Under the pieces are notes generated by a model. The model was given only the letters and a program-made list of their open reading frames with translations, was not told where the DNA came from and made no database searches. Below are positions 1 to 8,959 of a stretch of DNA of 64,000 nucleotides, one piece after another. The stretch covers positions 806,001-870,000 of the forward strand of contig NZ_LQBN01000001.1 of NCBI RefSeq assembly GCF_001507535.1. The letters run 5' to 3'. This DNA is from Thiomicrospira sp. WB1. Lineage in GTDB: Bacteria; Pseudomonadota; Gammaproteobacteria; Thiomicrospirales; Thiomicrospiraceae. Every line of letters begins with the position of its first letter. The stretch's first letter is position 1. Both the position numbers and the translations under genes were made by a program.

Positions 1-762
1 GCGATCTGCGAGGTCGACCGGGTGTTCACGCTTGGTGGGGCTCAGGCCGTGGCGGCTCTGGCTTATGGAACGGAAACTGTGCCTCAGGTGGATAAGATTG
101 TGGGGCCGGGTAATATTTTCGTGGCGACTGCCAAGCGTGAAGTATTCGGCACGGTGGGCATTGATATGATTGCCGGGCCGTCTGAGATTCTGGTGTATTG
201 CGATGGGCAGACGGATGCCGACTGGATCGCCATGGATCTGTTCTCTCAGGCCGAACACGATGAGGATGCGCAATCGATTCTGGTGACCCCGGATGCCGAT
301 TTTGCCCAGAAAGTCGAGCAAAGCATTCAAAAGCTGGTCGGTGAGATGCCGCGAGAAGCGATTATCCGAAAAGCACTTGAGACGCGCGGGGCGATTATCG
401 TGGTGGAGAACGAAGCGCAAGGCTGTGAGGTGATCAATTATGTGGCCCCGGAACATCTGGAGTTGTCGGTGGCCGATCCGCAGGCGATGCTGCCAAGCAT
501 TCGTCATGCGGGGGCGATTTTTATGGGTCGCTACACGGCCGAAGCACTGGGTGACTATTGTGCCGGTCCCAACCATGTTTTGCCGACCTCGCGCACCGCG
601 CGTTTCTCCTCGCCTTTGGGTGTCTATGACTTTCAGAAACGATCCAGTCTGATTATGTGCTCGCCGGAAGGCAGCCAGACACTGGGTGAGTACGCCGCTG
701 AGCTGGCCGATGGGGAAGGCTTGCAGGCCCATGCTCGCTCGGCCCGGTATCGCTTGAAATAA
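1..762 (+). CDS. hisD: Histidinol dehydrogenase, 3' part (5' end outside window)
   Basis: HisD performs the last two steps of histidine synthesis in the cytosol, oxidising L-histidinol to L-histidine with two NAD+ and a zinc ion. The reading frame is open from base 1, so the gene begins upstream and only about 253 of the usual ~430 residues are visible. Family landmarks seen: [18 protein letters not shown] near the start, GPGN, the zinc-binding [10 protein letters not shown] segment, the catalytic Glu-His pair in [10 protein letters not shown], the DYCAGPNH segment and the C-terminal [11 protein letters not shown] histidine. The GTG at base 22 is an internal codon, not a start. No other his genes are visible in the window. 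Confidence 0.95.
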   Translation, partial: AICEVDRVFTLGGAQAVAALAYGTETVPQVDKIVGPGNIFVATAKREVFGTVGIDMIAGPSEILVYCDGQTDADWIAMDLFSQAEHDEDAQSILVTPDADFAQKVEQSIQKLVGEMPREAIIRKALETRGAIIVVENEAQGCEVINYVAPEHLELSVADPQAMLPSIRHAGAIFMGRYTAEALGDYCAGPNHVLPTSRTARFSSPLGVYDFQKRSSLIMCSPEGSQTLGEYAAELADGEGLQAHARSARYRLK

Positions 763-786
763 ATGCATTCATCGGGCCTGGATTTG

Positions 787-798
787 ACCAGGCCTGGT
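787..798. repeat. Iterated palindrome ACCAGGCCTGGT, copy 1 (exact)
   Basis: Perfect 12-bp palindrome with TTTG before and TAAT after it, in the 65-bp gap between hisD and the Nif3-like gene. It is one of 13 copies in the window; see the findings. Confidence 0.9.
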
Positions 799-827
799 TA
801 ATTTGGAACCAACCGCAAGGGGGAGCC

Positions 828-1568
828 ATGGACATTCAAGCGCTGGAAACCTATCTAAATAATTACCTGTCTGTTTCTGAGTTTAAGGATTATGCCCCCA
901 ACGGGCTTCAGGTGGAAGGGCGCAAAACGGTTCAGACGCTGGTCACAGGCGTCACCGCCTGCCAGGCATTGGTGGATGCGGCGATTGAGCGCAAGGCCGA
1001 TGCCATTCTGGTGCACCATGGCTATTTCTGGAAGAACGAGCCGCAGGCGATTGTCGGCATGAAACGCCAACGCATCGCCAGTTTGTTGCAACATGACATC
1101 AACCTGTTGGGCTATCATCTGCCGCTGGATGCGCACCCGGAGGTTGGGAATAATGCGTGTCTCGGTACCCTGTGGGGGTTAAAAGATATTACGCCCGAAC
1201 CGGGATTGGTTCGCCTGGGTCGATTGCCGGAAGCGGTGTCGATCGAACAGTGGGTCGAACAGGTGGGCACCAGTTTGAACCGCTCGCCTTTGCATCTTCC
1301 CGGAGGGCCAGCGCAGGTAGAAACCGTTGCCTGGTGCAGTGGTGGCGCGCAGGGGATGATGCAGCAAGCGATTGACTGGGGGGCGGATGTCTACATCAGT
1401 GGCGAGGTGTCGGAGCAGACCACGCATCAGGCGCGTGAAAGCGGCATTCATTATCTGGCCGCCGGTCACCATGCGACCGAGACCCTGGGGGTTCAGGCGC
1501 TGGGTCGGCATTTGGCGGATAAATTCGGATTGGACGTATCCTTTGTGGATGTACCGAATCCGGTCTAA
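828..1568 (+). CDS. Nif3-like dinuclear metal centre protein (YbgI family)
   Basis: A member of the Nif3/YbgI (DUF34) family, widespread proteins with a di-metal site that are often labelled GTP cyclohydrolase 1 type 2 homologue; the physiological reaction is not settled. At 246 residues it has normal bacterial length. Visible family motifs are DYAPNGLQVEG (residues ~21-31), the metal-binding VHHGYFW (~62-68), YHLPLDAHPEVGNN (~95-109), SGEVSEQTTH (~190) and AGHHATETLG (~212). An AGGGGGA ribosome site lies just before the ATG. In many gammaproteobacteria this gene sits beside the Rieske/petABC locus, as it does here. The family assignment is firm; the function is not. Confidence 0.88.
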   Translation: MDIQALETYLNNYLSVSEFKDYAPNGLQVEGRKTVQTLVTGVTACQALVDAAIERKADAILVHHGYFWKNEPQAIVGMKRQRIASLLQHDINLLGYHLPLDAHPEVGNNACLGTLWGLKDITPEPGLVRLGRLPEAVSIEQWVEQVGTSLNRSPLHLPGGPAQVETVAWCSGGAQGMMQQAIDWGADVYISGEVSEQTTHQARESGIHYLAAGHHATETLGVQALGRHLADKFGLDVSFVDVPNPV

Positions 1569-1806
1569 CGGTGCTCTCTGTGTCAATCCATTATTAAGGC
1601 TTTAAGTTTTATTTATGAAAGACATTAATTTTGTTTATAAATAAATTTTTTTAGGGCATAAATAGATATTTATGTAGGGGCTGATGGCCTCTGCTAAAAT
1701 CAAAAATCTTGATTCGCGCCATCTGAGTGTCTTTTTGACTTCAGGTGGCATAGCAACGTATGCATCAAGCGACTGCGGATGCGATTCGGTTAAAGAGGAA
1801 AGCTCG

Positions 1807-2421
1807 ATGTCGTCAAACCAAGATCAACCAAAGACTTCGATGACACGCCGCAAGGTGCTGACTGCAGCGACCGGTGTGATTGGGGCCACAGGGGCGACCT
1901 TTGCCGCGGTGCCGTTTGTCAGTTCCTGGCAGCCCAGTGAAAAAGCCCGTGCAGCAGGGGCTCCTGTAGAGCTTAACATCAGTAAAATTCAACCCGGCCA
2001 GATGGTGACGGTTTCCTGGCGTGGCAAGCCGGTCTGGGTGGTGCGACGAACGCCTGAAATGATTGAGCGTCTGGGCGATCTGGACGATCGGTTACGCGAC
2101 CCGAACTCACTGGTGTCGGAACAGCCCGAATATTGTCAGAACCCGACTCGTTCGATCAAACAGGAATTCCTGGTGGTGGTCGGGGTGTGTACCCATCTGG
2201 GGTGTGCACCGCTTTATCGCCCCGCCGTGGATTCCCCTGACATGGCCGAAAACTGGCAGGGTGGATTCTTCTGTCCTTGCCATGGCTCAAGCTTTGATTT
2301 GGCCGGTCGCGTGTATCAGGGTGTGCCGGCACCGACCAACCTTGAAATTCCGCCTTATCATTACAAAAGTGCGCAGGTCATTCGCATTGGTGAAGACCCG
2401 GAAGAAGGAGGAGTGGCCTGA
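1807..2421 (+). CDS. petA: Ubiquinol-cytochrome c reductase Rieske iron-sulfur subunit
   Basis: The Rieske subunit of the bc1 complex takes an electron from ubiquinol and hands it to cytochrome c1 on the periplasmic side. The ATG at 1807 is chosen because AGAGGAAAG precedes it and it gives 204 residues with an N-terminal twin-arginine (MTRRKVL) and hydrophobic anchor at ~14-40. The frame stays open upstream to 1684, but that extension puts 41 unlikely residues before the Tat signal. The [2Fe-2S] ligands are in CTHLGC (128-133) and CPCHG (156-160), including the disulfide cysteines. The stop overlaps the petB start by one base (TGATG). First gene of petABC; the AT-rich 1600-1680 stretch probably holds the promoter. 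Confidence 0.95.
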   Translation: MSSNQDQPKTSMTRRKVLTAATGVIGATGATFAAVPFVSSWQPSEKARAAGAPVELNISKIQPGQMVTVSWRGKPVWVVRRTPEMIERLGDLDDRLRDPNSLVSEQPEYCQNPTRSIKQEFLVVVGVCTHLGCAPLYRPAVDSPDMAENWQGGFFCPCHGSSFDLAGRVYQGVPAPTNLEIPPYHYKSAQVIRIGEDPEEGGVA

Positions 2422-3653
2422 TGGCATCAACGCAGCAAACGAAACAGAATTCCTTGCTCGCCTGGCTGGATGCCCGTTATCCACTGGTCAGTACCTGGAA
2501 TGAGCATGTGGCGCAATACTATGCGCCCAAAAACTTTAACTTCTGGTATTTCTTCGGTTCTTTGGCGCTGCTGGTGCTGGTCAACCAGTTTGTCACCGGG
2601 ATCTGGCTGACCATGAGTTACAAGCCCAGCGCGGCCGAAGCCTTCAGTTCTGTTGAATACATCATGCGTGATGTGGAATGGGGTTGGTTGATCCGCTATA
2701 TGCATTCGACCGGGGCCTCGGCCTTTTTCATCGTGATTTACCTGCACATGACCCGGGCCTTGTTGTATGGGTCCTACAAAGAACCGCGTGAACTGGTCTG
2801 GTTGCTGGGCATGCTGATCTTTGTGGTGCTGATGGCCGAAGCCTTCATGGGGTACATGCTGCCCTGGGGGCAGATGTCATACTGGGGCGCGCAGGTCATC
2901 ATTTCCCTGTTCGGTGCCATCCCTGTGGTGGGGCCGGATCTGGCGACCTGGATCCGAGGTGACTTCATTATCTCCGATGCGACCTTGAACCGCTTTTTTG
3001 CGCTGCATGTGATTGCGTTGCCGTTGGTGTTGCTGATCCTGGTGTTCATGCACATTGTGGCTTTGCACAAAGTCGGCTCCAACAACCCGGATGGCGTTGA
3101 AATCAAGAAACTGAAAGACGCGCAGGGGCTGCCCAAAGACGGGATTCCGTTCCATCCGTATTACACGGTGAAAGATTCCTTTGGTGCGGCCGTGTTCATG
3201 CTCTTTTTCGCTTTTGTGGTGTTTTACATGCCAACGGGAGGGGGCTTCTTCATTGAGCCGCCCAACTTTGAACCGGCCAACCCGTTGAAAACGCCGGATC
3301 ACATCGCACCGGTGTGGTATTTCACACCGTTCTATGCGGTATTGCGGGCGATTCCGGACAAGTTCCTGGGGGTTCTGGCGATGGGCGCGGCCATAGCGGT
3401 GCTGTTTGCCATGCCATGGCTGGACCGCTGTAAAGTGCGCTCAATCCGTTATCGCGGTCTGTCGTACAAAGTGTTGCTGACCATCTTCCTGATCAGCTTT
3501 GTGGTGCTGGGATGGTTGGGCACGCAGCCGGCGTCACCGGAGTTGACCAAACTGGCGCGTATCTTTACCGCAACCTACTTCCTGTTCTTTATCATACTGC
3601 CGTTTACATCGGCGACAGAGAAAACCAAGCCGGTTCCAGAGAGGGTGACATAG
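2421..3653 (+). CDS. petB: Cytochrome b of the bc1 complex
   Basis: Membrane core of ubiquinol:cytochrome c oxidoreductase, carrying two b hemes and the Qo and Qi quinone sites. The 410-residue length fits the full-length bacterial cytochrome b with eight helices. Likely heme ligands are His95 and His109 in one helix, and His196 and His211 in another. The Qo motif at 297-300 is PVWY instead of the common PEWY; this variant is known from beta- and gammaproteobacteria and is a useful lineage hint. The gene follows petA with a one-base overlap and a GAAGGAGGAG ribosome site, and ends one base before the petC start, so the three are certainly cotranscribed. Confidence 0.96.
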   Translation: MASTQQTKQNSLLAWLDARYPLVSTWNEHVAQYYAPKNFNFWYFFGSLALLVLVNQFVTGIWLTMSYKPSAAEAFSSVEYIMRDVEWGWLIRYMHSTGASAFFIVIYLHMTRALLYGSYKEPRELVWLLGMLIFVVLMAEAFMGYMLPWGQMSYWGAQVIISLFGAIPVVGPDLATWIRGDFIISDATLNRFFALHVIALPLVLLILVFMHIVALHKVGSNNPDGVEIKKLKDAQGLPKDGIPFHPYYTVKDSFGAAVFMLFFAFVVFYMPTGGGFFIEPPNFEPANPLKTPDHIAPVWYFTPFYAVLRAIPDKFLGVLAMGAAIAVLFAMPWLDRCKVRSIRYRGLSYKVLLTIFLISFVVLGWLGTQPASPELTKLARIFTATYFLFFIILPFTSATEKTKPVPERVT

Positions 3654-4310
3654 ATGAAAGTATTGCAATGGTTGACGATCTGCGTCTTGCTGATGCCTTT
3701 GTCCTTGCGGGCGGCCGGGCCGTCCCTGCCACTGGAATCGGCCAATAATGACATTCAGGACCTTGACTCGCTTAAGCGGGGTGCCGCCTTGTTTACCGAC
3801 CACTGTATGGCCTGCCACTCGGTCAAGTACATGCGCTACAACCGCATCGCGGCCGATCTGGGCTGGACCAATGAAGAAGTGGTCGAGGTGATGAGTTACG
3901 GGCAGGACCGTCCAGTGGATCATGTCATGACTCGCATGCCCGATGGCGTGGCCATGAACGTGTTCGGTACCAAAGTGCCGGACTTGTCTCTGATGGCTCG
4001 CTTGAAAGGCACCGATTACATTTACAGCTTCCTGCGCGGGTATGAATATGACCCGGAAACCAAGAGCTGGGATAATCGGTTGTTGGAAGGGACGGCCATG
4101 CCCCATGTGCTCGAAAGCATGGAGCGCCATGGCAGCGAAGAAGCCTTTGCTCAGGCCGCACGCGACATCAGTAATTTCCTCGAGTACACCGGCGAGCCTG
4201 CCAAGTTGCAACGCCTCGATCTGGGCTGGAAGGTGATGCTGTTCCTGCTGCTGTTGATTGTCGTAACCTATTTGCTCAAAAAAGAGTATTGGCGCGATAT
4301 CAAACACTGA
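3654..4310 (+). CDS. petC: Cytochrome c1 of the bc1 complex
   Basis: Periplasmic c-type heme subunit that accepts the electron from the Rieske centre and passes it to soluble or membrane cytochromes c. It has an N-terminal signal (first ~20 residues), a covalent heme motif CMACH at 51-55 and a single C-terminal membrane anchor (~190-208) followed by a basic tail. The sixth ligand is probably the methionine in EGTAMPH. At 218 residues it is at the short end for the family. The ATG directly follows the petB stop. A strong hairpin terminator closes the operon 16 bases later. Confidence 0.94.
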   Translation: MKVLQWLTICVLLMPLSLRAAGPSLPLESANNDIQDLDSLKRGAALFTDHCMACHSVKYMRYNRIAADLGWTNEEVVEVMSYGQDRPVDHVMTRMPDGVAMNVFGTKVPDLSLMARLKGTDYIYSFLRGYEYDPETKSWDNRLLEGTAMPHVLESMERHGSEEAFAQAARDISNFLEYTGEPAKLQRLDLGWKVMLFLLLLIVVTYLLKKEYWRDIKH

Positions 4311-4325
4311 CCATCGTCTTTATCG

Positions 4326-4347
4326 ACCCGCTTCGGCGGGTTTTTTG
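4326..4347 (+). terminator. Rho-independent terminator after petABC
   Basis: ACCCGC stem, TTCG tetraloop and GCGGGT stem, followed by a run of T. It lies between petC and radA. Confidence 0.85.
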
Positions 4348-4364
4348 TTTTTGGGAGACCGTCC

Positions 4365-5732
4365 ATGGCGAAAAAAGTGAAAACCGCTTATGTGTGCACG
4401 GACTGCGGCGCCGACTTTGCGCAGTGGCAAGGTCAGTGCACGGCCTGTGGCCAGTGGAACACGCTCAAAGAAGTGAGGCTTGGAGCCGGTGCCAACAAAA
4501 CGCCCGCCAAACCGGGTGGTTATACCGGGCTGACCAGTCAGACCGTACAGACCATGGATCAGGTGGACCTGAGTGAAGTGCCCCGAATGGACACCGGGAT
4601 TAACGAGCTTAACCGGGTGTTGGGCGGTGGCATGGTTCCGGGCTCGGTGGTGCTGGTCGGTGGGGATCCCGGTGTGGGTAAATCGTCGCTTTTGCTGCAG
4701 GTTTCCTGTGGTTTCAGCGCCCGGGAGAAAGTGTTGTATGTGACCGGGGAAGAATCTTTGCAGCAGGTTGCGATGCGCGCGAAACGCATGCAGTTGCCCA
4801 ATGACAAACTTCGATTGCTGACTGAAACCGATGTGGAAGCGATCACACAGTCTGCCAGCGATGAAAAGCCGGCAATGATGGTGATCGACTCGATTCAGAC
4901 CATGCAGTTGGCCGACATCAGTGCCGCCGCCGGCGGTGTGTCACAGGTGCGTGAAAGCGCTGCGTTTTTAACCCGCTTTGCCAAGCAGAACAACATTATG
5001 ATTTTTCTGGTCGGGCATGTCACCAAGTCGGGTGAAGTGGCCGGCCCACGCGTGCTGGAGCACATTGTCGATGCTGTTTTGTTTCTGGAAGGGCAGTCAG
5101 ACAGCCGATTTCGCACGCTGCGGGCCATGAAAAACCGCTTCGGCGCGGTTAACGAGCTGGGCGTGTTTGCCATGACCGACAAAGGGATGAAACAGATCAA
5201 AAACCCGTCGGCGATTTTTCTGTCCCGCGGAGATGACGTGGCCGCCGGGTCAGTGGTGATGGTGATCTGGGAGGGATCTCGCCCTCTGTTGGTCGAGCTG
5301 CAGGCCCTGGTGGACGAATCGCCATTTGGTGCGCCCCGACGGGTGACTGTGGGGCTGGATGGCAATCGGTTGGCCATGTTGCTGGCTGTGTTGCATCGTC
5401 ATGCTGGAGTGCAGGCCAGTGATCAGGACGTGTACGCCAATGTGGTCGGTGGGGTCAAGGTGGCTGAAACCAGCGCCGATCTCGCGTTGCTTGTGGCGAT
5501 TGTGTCGAGTCTGAAAAACCAAGTGCTGCCACAGTCGTTGATTGTGTTTGGTGAAGTGGGGCTCTCGGGTGAAATTCGACCGGTCAACAGTGGGCAGGAA
5601 CGATTGCTGGAAGCGGCCAAACATGGGTTTACCCAAGCCATTGTGCCTCAGGCCAATGTGCCCAAAGGCGGCATTGCCGGGATGAAAATCGAAGGTGTGA
5701 CCAGCCTGCAGGAGGCACTAAGCAAACTTTAA
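4365..5732 (+). CDS. radA: DNA repair protein RadA
   Basis: RadA is a RecA-like ATPase that drives branch migration in recombinational repair. All diagnostic parts are present in order: an N-terminal four-cysteine zinc finger (CTDCGADFAQWQGQCTACGQW, first and last pairs about 14 apart), a Walker A motif GDPGVGKSS near residue 100, the RadA-specific KNRFG motif near 256, and a C-terminal Lon-protease-like domain with FGEVGLSGEIRPV. Length 455 is typical. It is preceded by the petC terminator and GGGAGA, so it is its own unit. Its 3' end faces the convergent IMPase-like gene across a 29-bp gap holding an iterated palindrome. Confidence 0.96.
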   Translation: MAKKVKTAYVCTDCGADFAQWQGQCTACGQWNTLKEVRLGAGANKTPAKPGGYTGLTSQTVQTMDQVDLSEVPRMDTGINELNRVLGGGMVPGSVVLVGGDPGVGKSSLLLQVSCGFSAREKVLYVTGEESLQQVAMRAKRMQLPNDKLRLLTETDVEAITQSASDEKPAMMVIDSIQTMQLADISAAAGGVSQVRESAAFLTRFAKQNNIMIFLVGHVTKSGEVAGPRVLEHIVDAVLFLEGQSDSRFRTLRAMKNRFGAVNELGVFAMTDKGMKQIKNPSAIFLSRGDDVAAGSVVMVIWEGSRPLLVELQALVDESPFGAPRRVTVGLDGNRLAMLLAVLHRHAGVQASDQDVYANVVGGVKVAETSADLALLVAIVSSLKNQVLPQSLIVFGEVGLSGEIRPVNSGQERLLEAAKHGFTQAIVPQANVPKGGIAGMKIEGVTSLQEALSKL

Positions 5733-5743
5733 GGTGTTTTTTT

Positions 5744-5755
5744 GCCAGGCCTGGT
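5744..5755. repeat. Iterated palindrome, copy 2 (GCCAGGCCTGGT)
   Basis: One mismatch to the 12-bp consensus, flanked by TTTTTT and CAAAT. It fills most of the gap between the convergent radA and IMPase-like genes. Confidence 0.85.
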
Positions 5756-5761
5756 CAAATC

Positions 5762-6571
5762 TTAAACGTTGCGCTGAAGCCAGTCCTGCCATTGCGTGAA
5801 CAGAGAAGCGGTTGTGGCGGCCACGGCGGAGCGCTTGACCACCCGAGGCTGCATCACCGCCTCTTGGTCGAGGGTCGCACTCTGACCGCCTGCTTCGTTG
5901 AGAATCAGCCAGCCGGCGGCGTAATCCCAGATGTTCTGGGCGCCATGCACATACACTTGCGCCCGCCCGGCGGCGATCCAGCACCAGTCCAGCGCGACCG
6001 AGCCGATGCTGCGTTGCGAGGCATAGGGTGCGTTTAATGCCAGCGAGGTGGCCATTTGAGCCGGTAGGCGTTTGAAATCCACCAGGCTGATGCAGCGATT
6101 AAGCTGATCATGCGGGCTCAGGGCGTTCAGTGGGCGGTCATTGAGTTCCGCGCCCAATTCTTTGCGTGCGGCGAATAATTCGTCGCGATCCGGGTCATAC
6201 ACCATTCCCAGCACAATGTCGCCATTGACCACCAGTGCCAGGGAGATGCTATAGACCGGCAGGTGGCTGGCAAAATTACTGGTACCATCGACCGGATCCA
6301 GAATCCAGCAGCCTCTTTTGTCACCCAGGGCTTCAATCTGTTCGGCTTCGGTGGATTCCTCACCCAGAAAACGAAACTCTGGCCAGTTGTCATGCAAAAA
6401 GGCCTGGCAGGCGTTTTGCATGGCGGTGTCGGCTTCGGTCAGCAATGAGCCGTCTTCCTTTCGTGTGAAATCCACCTGCTTAAAACGGGTCAGGACTTCT
6501 TCCTGTGCAATCTGACGCACCCCGTCTTTCAGTGCTTTCCAGTTTTGAGTCAGGGCAAACGGGTGGAACAT
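5762..6571 (-). CDS. Inositol monophosphatase family protein
   Basis: A magnesium-dependent sugar or nucleotide monophosphatase of the IMPase/SuhB/CysQ superfamily, 269 residues. Metal-binding motifs are GEES (~70), the WILDPVDGTSNF signature (~91-102) and WDYAAGWLIL (~217-226). Whether it hydrolyses inositol phosphate, 3'-phosphoadenosine 5'-phosphate (CysQ) or another substrate cannot be told from sequence alone. It starts one base after the stop of the upstream CorC-like gene, so the two are expressed together. The family is certain, the subfamily is open. Confidence 0.88.
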   Translation of the reverse strand: MFHPFALTQNWKALKDGVRQIAQEEVLTRFKQVDFTRKEDGSLLTEADTAMQNACQAFLHDNWPEFRFLGEESTEAEQIEALGDKRGCWILDPVDGTSNFASHLPVYSISLALVVNGDIVLGMVYDPDRDELFAARKELGAELNDRPLNALSPHDQLNRCISLVDFKRLPAQMATSLALNAPYASQRSIGSVALDWCWIAAGRAQVYVHGAQNIWDYAAGWLILNEAGGQSATLDQEAVMQPRVVKRSAVAATTASLFTQWQDWLQRNV

Positions 6572-6572
6572 A

Positions 6573-7850
6573 TTAATCCTCCGGCTGGTATTGCGTCAGA
6601 CGCACTTTCTCAATGGCATGGCTGGAGATATCGGTCACTTCCAGAACATACTGATCCAGTTTGATGCAGGTGCCGACCGGAGGGATGGTTTCCAGTTCTT
6701 CTTGAATCAAACCGTTGAGGGTTTTGGGGCCGTCTGTGGGCAGGGTAAAATGATAAGTTTTGTTGAGGTCGCGAATGAATTCCGACGCATCCAGCGTCAT
6801 GGACCCGTCATGATTGAGGTGCACCTGAGTAAAGGTTTTGTTTTGCACGTCGGTGCTGAATTTGCCCACAATCTCTTCAAGCAGATCGCTCAAGGTCAGC
6901 AGACCCTGCAAGTTGCCATATTCATCCACAATCATCGCCATGTGACGCTTGTGTTGATTGAAGTTGGACAGCTGCACATTCAGTGTGGTGGTTTCAGGAA
7001 TGAAATACGCCGGACGGGTCGCTTTGATGATGTCTTTCAGAGTCAGTTCTTTTTTGGGCAAAAGCGGGGTCAGTTTGCGTAGGTTGACCACGCCGAGCAA
7101 TTCCTGATCAATGTTGTCGCGATAGACCGGCAGGCGGGAGAAAGGCGACTTGATGATGCGTTTGATGACCGCGTCAATCGGTTCGTTGACGTCCACGCCA
7201 TAAATGTCCTGTTTGGGGATCATGACGTCTTCGACCGTGATGTCTTCCAGCTGCATGATGCCGGTCAGCATGGTGCGATACTGCTTGGGCAGGCGCCCCG
7301 TGGCTTCGTTAATCAGCGTCTGCAATTCTTCATGGCTGAGTGCATGATGATCACTGTTTTCTCTTTTGACATTGACCCCGAAAAGACGCAGAAACCCATT
7401 GGCAAAAAAGTTGACCATCCACACCAAGGGGGAGAACAGTTTTAGCAACGGAGAGAGTATAAACGCGGCCGGATAGGCAATTTTTTCGGGATAAAGCGCG
7501 GCCAGGGTTTTGGGCGCAACTTCTGAAAAAACCAGAACCAGCAGTGTCAATATCCCTGCGGCCAAAGCGATGCCCGCCTCGCCAATCAGGCGCATGGCGA
7601 TGATGGTGGCAATGGATGAAGCAAAAATGTTGACGAAATTATTGCCCAGAAGGATGACGCCCAGCAGTTTGTCCGGGGTTTCCAGGAGTTTCTGGGCCTT
7701 AAGCGCTCCTTTGTGGCCTTGTTTGGCCTTGTGGCGCAGGCGGTATTTGTTCAGCGCCATCATGCCGGTTTCAGAACTGGAGAACATGGCAGAGAGCACC
7801 AGCATCAAAGCGAGGATGGCAAATAAAACGGACAGTGGGAGACTATTCAA
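6573..7850 (-). CDS. CNNM/CorC-family membrane protein with CBS domains (YfjD-like)
   Basis: An integral inner-membrane protein of the HlyC/CorC (CNNM transporter) family, related to E. coli YfjD and linked to magnesium or cobalt handling. The 425 residues comprise an N-terminal DUF21 domain with three to four membrane helices (SSSETGMMALN signature near residue 25), paired CBS domains (~200-325, with the EDVMIPKQDI and VVNLRKLTPLLPKK segments) and a C-terminal CorC/HlyC domain. The neighbourhood (CorC-like, cytochrome c assembly-like, divergent ffh) matches the E. coli yfjD-ypjD-ffh order, which supports the assignment. Confidence 0.88.
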   Translation of the reverse strand: MNSLPLSVLFAILALMLVLSAMFSSSETGMMALNKYRLRHKAKQGHKGALKAQKLLETPDKLLGVILLGNNFVNIFASSIATIIAMRLIGEAGIALAAGILTLLVLVFSEVAPKTLAALYPEKIAYPAAFILSPLLKLFSPLVWMVNFFANGFLRLFGVNVKRENSDHHALSHEELQTLINEATGRLPKQYRTMLTGIMQLEDITVEDVMIPKQDIYGVDVNEPIDAVIKRIIKSPFSRLPVYRDNIDQELLGVVNLRKLTPLLPKKELTLKDIIKATRPAYFIPETTTLNVQLSNFNQHKRHMAMIVDEYGNLQGLLTLSDLLEEIVGKFSTDVQNKTFTQVHLNHDGSMTLDASEFIRDLNKTYHFTLPTDGPKTLNGLIQEELETIPPVGTCIKLDQYVLEVTDISSHAIEKVRLTQYQPED

Positions 7851-7975
7851 AATGGTGCAACGGGGTTGTGAATGTAAAAAGCATTATAAGTGATTCCATG
7901 GGAAAGTGTCAGCCACTGATCCAATGAAATTTGCATTTCATTGAGCGGCGATGGCACGAGATGAAATTGGCCTTC

Positions 7976-8791
7976 TCAGCTGGCCGGCAGCAGCCCCAGG
8001 GACTGCAGGATCAGTTGGGTCCCGATGTAGCTGACCACGAGCAGCACATACGCCCAAATGGTGTAGGTGGCCGCTTTTTGGCCGCGCCAGCCCATGCGGT
8101 GATGACCAATCAGCAACAACAGATACGCCGCCCAGGCCAGCAATGCGAAGAAGGTTTTGTGAACCAGATGCTGAGCAAAAATGTCTTCAAGAAAAAAAAC
8201 GCCGCTGAGCAAGGCAAAACTGACAAACACAAACCCGATTAATACCAATTGCATCAACACTTTTTCCATCACCTGCAGAGGGGGCAGGCTTTTAAACAGT
8301 GTGTTGAGTTGGCGTTTTTGAAAGCGTTTCTCCTGCAGGGCGTAGAGCACAGCCTGAGCGGTGGCCAGGCCCATAATGCTGTAAGCGATGATTGAGATCA
8401 GCACATGGCTGCCCAGTTCAATCGGCAAGGGAATGGTATCCGTTTGAACCAGTGGCAAAAGGGCCGTGACCGCGCCTATCGGCAGAATGAAAATGCCAAG
8501 ATTTTCGGTAGGCTTGTTGATGTTGGTCACCAGCAAAATCGCCAGAGCCACCCAGCTGATCAATGACAGGCCGATGCTCAAATTGAAATAGAGCCAGTTG
8601 CCATCGGTCAGGGCCGGCGCAAAGGAGAGAAAATGAAACACCAGGCCCAGACAGACCAGCCAGAAAAAGCGGTTGCGGCATTCGCAGTGGTCTTCGCATT
8701 TCTGGTCGGCGCGAAAACGCCGCCAGATGGTCAAGGTGGCATACAGATAAAGTAGGCTTGCCATCAGGGCCAGCACACTGGTCAGCATCAT
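7976..8791 (-). CDS. YpjD-like inner-membrane protein, cytochrome c assembly (CcsA/CcmC) fold
   Basis: A polytopic protein with about eight hydrophobic helices, of the family containing heme-handling CcsA/CcmC and E. coli YpjD (CorE). The start at 8791 (ATGATGCTGACC) is chosen because GGAG lies seven bases before it; the frame extends 30 codons further, but with non-membrane, low-quality sequence. Conserved histidines occur in the GSHVLISIIAYS, VHKTFFALLAW and LIGHHRMGWRGQ segments. The last resembles the His-containing end of the cytochrome c assembly domain. It is divergent from ffh. A role in heme export or metal tolerance is only inferred from relatives. Confidence 0.8.
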   Translation of the reverse strand: MMLTSVLALMASLLYLYATLTIWRRFRADQKCEDHCECRNRFFWLVCLGLVFHFLSFAPALTDGNWLYFNLSIGLSLISWVALAILLVTNINKPTENLGIFILPIGAVTALLPLVQTDTIPLPIELGSHVLISIIAYSIMGLATAQAVLYALQEKRFQKRQLNTLFKSLPPLQVMEKVLMQLVLIGFVFVSFALLSGVFFLEDIFAQHLVHKTFFALLAWAAYLLLLIGHHRMGWRGQKAATYTIWAYVLLVVSYIGTQLILQSLGLLPAS

Positions 8792-8857
8792 GCAAAATCT
8801 CCATCGAATTCCGGGGCGTCGGCCCGGATGCGCATCGCACTTTGGCGGTGAAACCCG

Positions 8858-8863
8858 TATAAT
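8858..8863 (+). promoter_or_regulatory. Probable -10 box (TATAAT) for ffh
   Basis: A perfect TATAAT lies 97 bases before the ffh ATG in the gap between divergent genes. I see no good -35 hexamer at 16-18 bases, so this is a partial promoter call. Confidence 0.45.
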
Positions 8864-8959
8864 AGCGAAAAAATTCAGCAATTGAAATGACCGGAGAGCG
8901 AGGTAGGTTTTTCCGGCACGCTTTAGCGGTCATTCAATCGATCAAAACACGGGGTCCAC

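Noticed and set aside
1684-1806. N-terminal extension of petA by 41 codons
   Set aside because: It would bury the twin-arginine signal behind a non-conserved segment; the internal ATG at 1807 has a good ribosome site and gives family length.
3534-4307. Opposite-strand 257-codon frame across petC
   Set aside because: Complete overlap with a certain cytochrome c1 gene; the translation is His/Gln-rich, as expected for an antisense frame.
8792-8881. 30-codon extension of the YpjD-like protein
   Set aside because: The extension has no membrane character and the ATG at 8791 has GGAG at the right distance.
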